A stretch of DNA of 64,000 bases, taken from Diphasiastrum complanatum. Its lineage: Eukaryota > Streptophyta > Lycopodiopsida > Lycopodiales > Lycopodiaceae. Positions 58,310 to 64,000 of this stretch are shown in pieces; the stretch's first letter is position 1, and each line of letters opens with the position of its first letter. The notes beneath the pieces were generated by a model that was not told where the DNA came from, searched no databases, and saw only the letters and a program-made list of their open reading frames with translations. The stretch lies in the NCBI GenBank assembly GCA_029204225.1, contig MU832089.1, positions 1 through 64,000 on the forward strand, written 5' to 3'. The translations under genes and the position numbers were made by a program.

Positions 58310-58680
58310 CTGACATGCAATCATGTAGGATCTCAGATTCTTTTCATGCAATCCAAATGGATCTCAGATTCTTGGCATGCAATCATGAGGGTTCATAGAT
58401 TCTTGGCATGCAACAGTCATGAAGTGACATGCAATCATGAGAGTTCATAGATTCTTGGCATGCAACAGTCATGAAGTGACATGCATGGTCATTCAGGAAT
58501 GCATGGTGTGACATGCAAGCTTCAAATCTGACATGCAAGCTCTAAATCTGACATGCAAAGACAATAGGCCACTGATGGCATGACATGCAAGCCCTAGATC
58601 TAACATGCAAACTCTAAATCTAACATGCATGTACAATAGACCACTGATGGCATGGCATGCAAAAGTACTGAACATCCATT
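58310..58680. repeat. GCATGC-rich short tandem repeats
   Basis: About twenty occurrences of CATGCA or GCATGC in 370 bp. The clearest unit is about 52 bp (TTCATAGATTCTTGGCATGC, then AACAGTCATGAAGTGACATG), twice at about 58390-58490. A shorter unit (CATGCAAGCTCTAAATCTGA) repeats at 58505-58630. CATGCA is the RY motif core used by B3 transcription factors, but a repeat origin is enough to explain it. Confidence 0.75.
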
Positions 58681-58714
58681 CTTACATAGGGGTAACAATT
58701 TCAAGAGCATACCA

Positions 58715-59900
58715 TGGTTTCGAGAGAAGGTGAAAGTGAATGAGGGAGAGAGTGTGTGTGTGTGTGTTTGTGTTGTGATGTGAGAGAGAGGTAGAAATCT
58801 GAGGGCTTGAGCTCCAAATAATCATGCAATCACAAAATAACATAGTCTCCTTGAGGTGATGCCTCAATCCCCTTCTCCAGAGCACCTGTACACAACAAAC
58901 AATATAATGGCAGAGTCTGGATGCATCAATCTTCAATCTTCCTAGTAGAGGGGCACATTTCCACTTATATAGAGAGCGGAGAGACCTTCAAAAGTGAGTG
59001 AGGTGTCAAGTTCAAGTGTATGAGGTGTGAGGGAGACTCCAATTGGACTTAGGGAGAAGTGGAGTGCATGGATGAGGTGTTTTAGTTAGGGAGGGTGAAT
59101 GGGTGATGTGTACTAGCTTGGGAGAGTTATTATGGTGATTTGGCATTTGAAGTGAGAGTGTAGGAGGGCGCCCCATTCTAGGTGTCAAATTGCCTAGAAT
59201 GTATGAGGAAAAGTAGGTGGTACAAGGTTCCAACTTGACTTTTTAATTACATACAATTTTACATGGTTACAACTTGGGAATTCACCCAAGTGCAATCTTC
59301 CTAAGGAAGAGCCAAGGTATATGTCCATCTTGTTTTTGCATAATGTTCATCAATTCCTAGGCCCTTTTTTCTAGAGGTTGCCCATCCTTAGTCATGGTCA
59401 TTGGCACTTATTTTATAGAGGTTGCCCATCCTCAATCATGGTGGAGCAAGTCACTAGGGTGATTAGACCCTAAGCCTTGTCCTGTTCTTTATAGACTCCT
59501 CTGAGCCTTCATTATAGACTTTGTCAAAAAGCCTTGCTTCTTGTTTCGATTCTTGTTCTTCTAGCACTTTCTTGAGTACCTGCACATACCCTCAAAGAGA
59601 GATCAATCCTTAAGCCCAGAGGGCTTCTTATTCTTGTTCAGATTCTTCAGGTACGTTCATGTGTACCTGCACATCCCTTCAAAGAAACGTCAGTGATCAT
59701 AATACCATCAAATATGGTTCATAGAAGATTCTTAATTCTATAGGTGTCAATGCATGTTGCTCGATTCATTAAAGCAATAAATTTATACAATATTCTAAAA
59801 GAATACTGATCATTGATAATTCTATATCATCAAGTTCTATCTAGGTTGGAAGCTGGGAAAGTCTTTATTTGTTAGGAGCAATTTGTCTCTAGAAATTACA
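58715..59900 (-). repeat. LTR-like direct repeat, left copy
   Basis: Starts on the + strand TGGTTTCGAGAGAAGG and ends AGAAATTACA. On the - strand it contains CTCTATATAAGTGG (about 58964-58978), a TATA-like box, followed by a CA-rich leader. Confidence 0.8.
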
Positions 59901-60369
59901 CCCCTCCAATGCATAAAGTGTTGTCCTCAACGAAAATTTCTCAATTAAGAGTCTTCAATCTGTTAAAAATTTCTAGATACCAAACTGCGTTCATGTTTAT
60001 TTCTTTCTCTCAGATTTGATCTTATGTGTAAGATCAACTTTGGGTAAAGAGTCTTTTCTTTCTTGATCTAGCTCAGATCTCTTAATCTATAAATTCAAAA
60101 TTAGCTTACTGAATCTATCTCAAGTAGATCCAATCATTTCATCTTCATCCTGAGCTTTAGATTTCTCAAAAACAATTTTATAGTAAAATTGTTTCTTTGG
60201 GGATTCAGAAATGGCATATAGTCCTCCACAAGTAGGCTTCCAGTGTTTCGTGGTCATCTAGTTCTTCCACAGGCCTAGCAGGAGTCTGGTCTTCTTGATC
60301 TTTTCCAAGCAGTTCTTGCTTTTCGAAGCACAAGGCCTCTTAAACACCGGGTGGAGCTTTGTGTTCTTC
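59901..60369 (-). other. internal region of the small LTR-type element
   Basis: On the - strand an ATG at 60370 (MKNTKLHPVFKRPC) opens 37 codons ending at 60258. A second short frame (MTTKHWKPTCGGLYAISESP, then FYYKIVFEKSKAQDEDE) follows directly in another frame. Neither matches a family I know. The sequence is not repeated elsewhere in the window. It could be a captured host gene fragment. Confidence 0.5.
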
Positions 60370-61651
60370 ATGGTTTTGAGAGAAGGTGAAAGTGAGAGAG
60401 GGAGAGAGAGAGTGTGTGTGTGTGTGTGTGTTTGTGTTGTGATGTGAGAGAGATAGTTAAAAATCTGAGGGTTTGAGCTCCAAATAATCCTGCAATCACA
60501 AAATAACATAATCTCCTTGAGGTGATGCCTCAATCCCCTTCTCCAGAGCACCTGTACACAACAAACAATAAAATGGCAGAGTCTGGATGCATCAATCTTC
60601 AATCCTCCTAGTAGAGGGGTGCATTTCCACTTATATAGAGAGTGGAGAGACCTTCAAAAGTGAGTGAGGTGTCAAGTTCAAGTGTATGAGGTGTGAGGGA
60701 GACTCCAATTGGACTTAGGGAGAAGTGGTGTGCATGGATGAGGTGTTTTAGTTAGGGAGGATGAATGGGTGATGTGTACTAGCTTGGGAGAGTTATTATG
60801 GTGATTTGGCATTTGAAGTGAGAGTGTAGGAGGGCGCCCCATTCTAGGTGTCAAATTGCCTAGAATGCATGAGGAAAAGTAGGTGGGAGGTAGGTGGTAC
60901 AAGGTTCCAACTTGACTTTTTAATTACATACAATTTTACATGGTTACAACTTGGGAATTCACCCAAGTGCAATCTTCCTAAGGAAGAGCCAAGGTATATG
61001 TCCATCTTGTTTTGCATAATGTTCATCAATTCCTAGGCCCTTTTTTCTAGAGGTTGCCCATCCTCAGTCATGGTCATTGGCACTTATTTTATAGAGGTTC
61101 CCCATCCTCAATCATGGTGGAACAAGTCACTAGGGTGATCAGACCCTAAGCCTTGTCATGTTCTTTATAGACTCCTCTGAGCCTTCATTATAGACTTATA
61201 AATAAGCCTTCTTTATAGACTCCTCTGAGCCTTCATTATAGACTTTGTCAAAAAGCCTTCTTGTTTACTGTCTTTAAGTTTAGAAAGCTTTTTGTTTCGA
61301 TTCTTGTTCTTCTAGCACTTTCTTGAGTACCTGCACATACCCTCAAAGAGAGATCAATCCTTAAGCCCAGAGGGCTTCTTATTCTTGTTCAGATTCTTCA
61401 GGTACGTTCATGTATACCTGCACATCCTTTCAAAGAAAGGTCAGTGATCATAATACCATCAAACATGGTTCATAGAAGATTCTTAGTTCTACAGGTGTCA
61501 ATTCCTGTTACTCAATTCATTAAAGCAATAAATTTATACAATATTCTAAAAGAATACTGATCATTGACAATTCTATATCATCAAGTTCTATCTGGGTTGG
61601 AAGCTGGGAAAGTCGATATTTTTTAGGAGCAATTTGTCTCTACAAATTACA
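60370..61651 (-). repeat. LTR-like direct repeat, right copy
   Basis: Aligns with 58715-59900 along its whole length with scattered base changes and a small local duplication near 61185-61290 (ATAAGCCTTCTTTATAGACT). Both copies keep the TATA-like CTCTATATAAGTGG and a GT-rich stretch. Confidence 0.8.
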
Positions 61652-63180
61652 CTAACTTCCAAAGTGCAGATCCATCAAGATTTATCTTTCTTGGAGACGA
61701 ATCAAAGCATCAAGTGAATGGTATTGGTTCACTATGGCTCAACACAAACGGTAGAGACAGATGACTCGAAGACATTTCGTTCATGCCTACACTACAACAG
61801 GACTTGCTATCAGTGGCAAGAACAGCTGATGCATGGATGCGTGTAACATTCTCAAACAAAGCACTTGTTGATTCAAGCACCAGTACATTGATTACTCAAG
61901 GTAGAAGAAAAGGCAACCTGTATCACTTGAAGGTGCGTCTCCCTACCTGCAGATCAAGTGCATCAAACCCATGATGATTCGTCAGATATTCTATGGCACA
62001 TGAGACTATGCCATATGAATTCAATGGACTGTATCAAACAAGTCATCATGGAGCAATCACAGGTTGGAGCATCTCGAATGCAACAAATTCGATGACCTGT
62101 GATGCATGTATAAAAGGTAAGATGTCACGTACTCCTTTTGTCAAAGACTCCTATAGAACGACAAAGATTCTGGAGCTAGTACATTCAGACATCTGTGGAC
62201 CTTTCAACATGATCTCAGAAGGAGGCTCGAAATACTATATCACTTTTATTGATGATTACAATAAGTTTTTCAGAGTCTACTTCATTCACAATAAATCAGA
62301 TGCATTTGACAAATTCACAGAGTATGTGAACTGGATAGAAAAATGCACAAAAAATAAGGTGAAGCAGATCAAAACAGATTGGGGTGGAGAATACATCTCA
62401 AACCAATTCACTGATTTCTACAATGATTGATAAATCATTCACAGAAGGACAACATCTTATATACCGCAGCACAATGGTGTTGCAGAAAGAAAGAACAGGA
62501 CTCTCATGGAAGCTGCTAGGTGTATGATGGCCTATTCGAAGGCTCCAATAGTGCTATGGGCTAAAGCAGTAGCTACAGCTGGTTACATTCAGAACAAGAC
62601 AGAAAAATTTGGTGTTCCTCACACCACACCACATGAATTATAGTGGGGTAGAAAACCCAATCTGACTCTTATTCGAATCTTTGGTTGTGCAGCATATGCA
62701 CATGTTCCTAACAAGCTTCGAAAGAAGCTTGATGAGAAAGCAGAACAAGGATATCTTGTAGGATATGACAATCATTCGTCATACTACATAGTCTATATGC
62801 CAGAGACAAACACAATGAAGACAGTCAAAGACGTCAAATTCAATGAGAGAAAAACAATGGCCAACAATGATCCTGTCGTTATGAAGTCCTTGGAAGACAA
62901 TATTATGATCTACCAACCGTGACAGAGGGAGCAGAGGATGAACACTTAGATGACAATGTTCGAGTCGCATCTCATTCGAGTGACGAATCAGATGAAGAGA
63001 GATTCACAAGCCAGCCTACTAGTACAACACTTGTAAACCGAAATGGTTCCAGACCTAGTAGAACAAACAAAGGCAAGAGCATTGCAGTACCAAAAGAATC
63101 TCCTAGAAGATCAACAAGAGAATGAAGAGCGCTAGATGAATCCTCCAGTTCTGACTCAGTAGCTAAGCAACCTACAAAAT
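61652..63180 (+). mobile_element. copia remnant K: preintegrase region, integrase and linker
   Basis: Begins at the LTR-type element boundary with NFQSADPSRFIFLGDES and NGIGSLWL, then LQQDLLSVARTADAWM and LITQGRRKGNLYHLK (61783-61974). Integrase: DACIKGKMSRTPF, LVHSDICGPFN (first Asp, about 62185), TDWGGEYISNQF (second Asp; Trp replaces the usual Asn), a double stop at about 62428-62434, then GVAERKNRTLMEAARCM (Glu, about 62472). The C-terminal part ends near 62920 and a Ser/Thr-rich linker with SPRRSTRE runs to 63125. RT is absent. The stops show it is dead. Confidence 0.85.
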
Positions 63181-63229
63181 GACTCGGGGAATCGACATCC
63201 CTTCTCATCCTACTCATAATCTGACCGAA

Positions 63230-64000
63230 AACACAATTGTACTATCATGAATCAAACAGATGCATGCCTCAGTATGATTTGGACTCGGTATATCAATGTA
63301 CTGAATCATTGATTTAGGGAACAATGATTATTACACAGATTGATTCCATTTAATAGATGCAGCAAGATCTACAGATAAATACATTACAATACATCCTCTT
63401 CTCTGCTAGGAAGAAGGAAAGATTAAGCTCTATCATAGAACACACACAAAACCAAGACTCCTCTCCTGCAAATCGAAAGAGTAGGAATAGAATACAATAC
63501 TAAAGAAATGAAAAACGTTCTGGCTCATATAGCCAAGAATGGGACTCGTAGAAGAGTCTGGAGGCACGTAACTGCTTCTGAGGATCTCTGCCAGTGTTGT
63601 CTTGCCAAGTGTAGAACTACAAACGTGGACCAACCAGGGACTGCCACAACAAGAAGAGAAAGAAGCCCTTGATAACTGCCTGCAAGAAAGAGCCTGTAGT
63701 TGCTTGACAGGTGGAAGTGGCTATTCCAAAGCCAAAGACAGTCTGCCAAGTGTAATGAAATGGTTGAAGTCCACGACCATGACTGTCTTCTTAGGAATGA
63801 GGATTGAAACACTGCTATGGACTTCAGAATCTGCCCTTGGAAGATCGTGTAAGAGAAGCATTGGTGAACAGCCATGCCCTTTCCAACTGCTGCTATAATG
63901 TTGAAGTCCTGCGTGGATGCTCGGCTGGAAATACAACGTGGTAACTCCAGAAGCGTGGCGTCTGCCTTTGAAGAAACCATACATGGAGAAGAAGCAGAGA
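63230..64000 (-). other. unassigned right edge, possible LTR on the - strand
   Basis: On the - strand a 151-residue frame (63980 to 63525) and shorter overlapping frames are open, but none has a domain I recognise, and the competing frames suggest chance. The - strand stretch 63470-63200 has the look of an LTR R-U5 region (TATTGTAATGTATTTATCTG, then TAAATGGAATCAATCTGTG). A partner copy is not in the window, so this is a guess. Confidence 0.35.

Larger units (their letters stand above)
58715..61651 (-). mobile_element. small non-autonomous LTR-type element
   Basis: Two direct repeats of 1186 and 1282 bp surround 469 bp. On the - strand each repeat starts TGTAATTTC and ends AAACCA, and the internal part ends GGAGGGG before the left repeat, which is like a polypurine tract. 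No gag, RT or integrase is present. No convincing primer site follows the right repeat, and the 5 bases at the two outer ends (TACCA and CTAAC) do not match. It could alternatively be a duplicated host promoter region. Confidence 0.6.

Noticed and set aside
58682-58936. 84-codon minus-strand frame as a gene, with a copy at 60258-60602
   Set aside because: It lies in the leader part of the LTR-like repeats and its CA-repeat translation is unlikely to be protein; only the short internal frame after 60370 is kept as uncertain.
63525-63980. 151-codon minus-strand frame as a host gene
   Set aside because: Two other frames of similar length overlap it, no domain is recognisable, and the region may be an LTR.

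Overview
This is nuclear DNA of a land plant with a retrotransposon-rich genome. The evidence is Ty1/copia and Ty3/gypsy elements primed from initiator tRNA-Met, GT-AG spliced exons, and a wall-associated-kinase (WAK)-like receptor gene whose second intron is about 10 kb and full of retroelement debris. A fern, lycophyte or gymnosperm seems more likely than a compact angiosperm, but that is only an inference from intron size and element style. No bacterial, organellar, CRISPR or operon-like feature is visible.

Layout. 1-7014: a gypsy element (gag, protease, RT/RNase H, integrase, 3' LTR) that butts directly onto the gag of a copia element (7015-10492). 10493-13837: AT-rich spacer with a foldback element and a 26-bp tandem array. 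13838-29170: the WAK-like receptor locus. Two ectodomain exons (13838-15050, 15419-15595) and a membrane-span exon (25609-25775) lie on the + strand. The kinase C-lobe lies in six exons on the - strand (29170 to 27328). A copia element is cut at the same two breakpoints, which indicates an inversion of about 3.4 kb (25776-29170). 29171-36300: the other half of that copia element, then a further copia element (C1) carrying a nested element D (31048-35552, target duplication cattg), which itself carries a gypsy LTR. 37440-39820: a minus-strand copia remnant. 41990-42930: an approximately 21-bp tandem array. 43076-54310: copia element E (target duplication ctatc) interrupted by a very young minus-strand copia element F (45210-51007, target duplication cttag, LTRs differing at one base in 655). 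54311-58700: old gypsy and copia debris, a C31 run and a GCATGC-rich region. 58715-61651: two 1.2-1.3 kb direct repeats around 469 bp, read as a small non-autonomous LTR element on the - strand. 61652-63180: a copia integrase remnant. 63230-64000: unassigned, possibly part of an LTR.

The only host gene I can defend is the WAK-like receptor, and it is broken: ectodomain and membrane span are separated from an inverted catalytic lobe and the ATP-binding lobe is not found. No new defence or metabolic system is visible. The noteworthy biology is (1) the inversion inferred from two genes split at the same breakpoints, (2) recent mobilisation of a copia copy that lacks its RT catalytic core, with a similar deletion in a second family, (3) the ordered insertion history given by exact target duplications, and (4) the small two-LTR element with its own promoter-like box.
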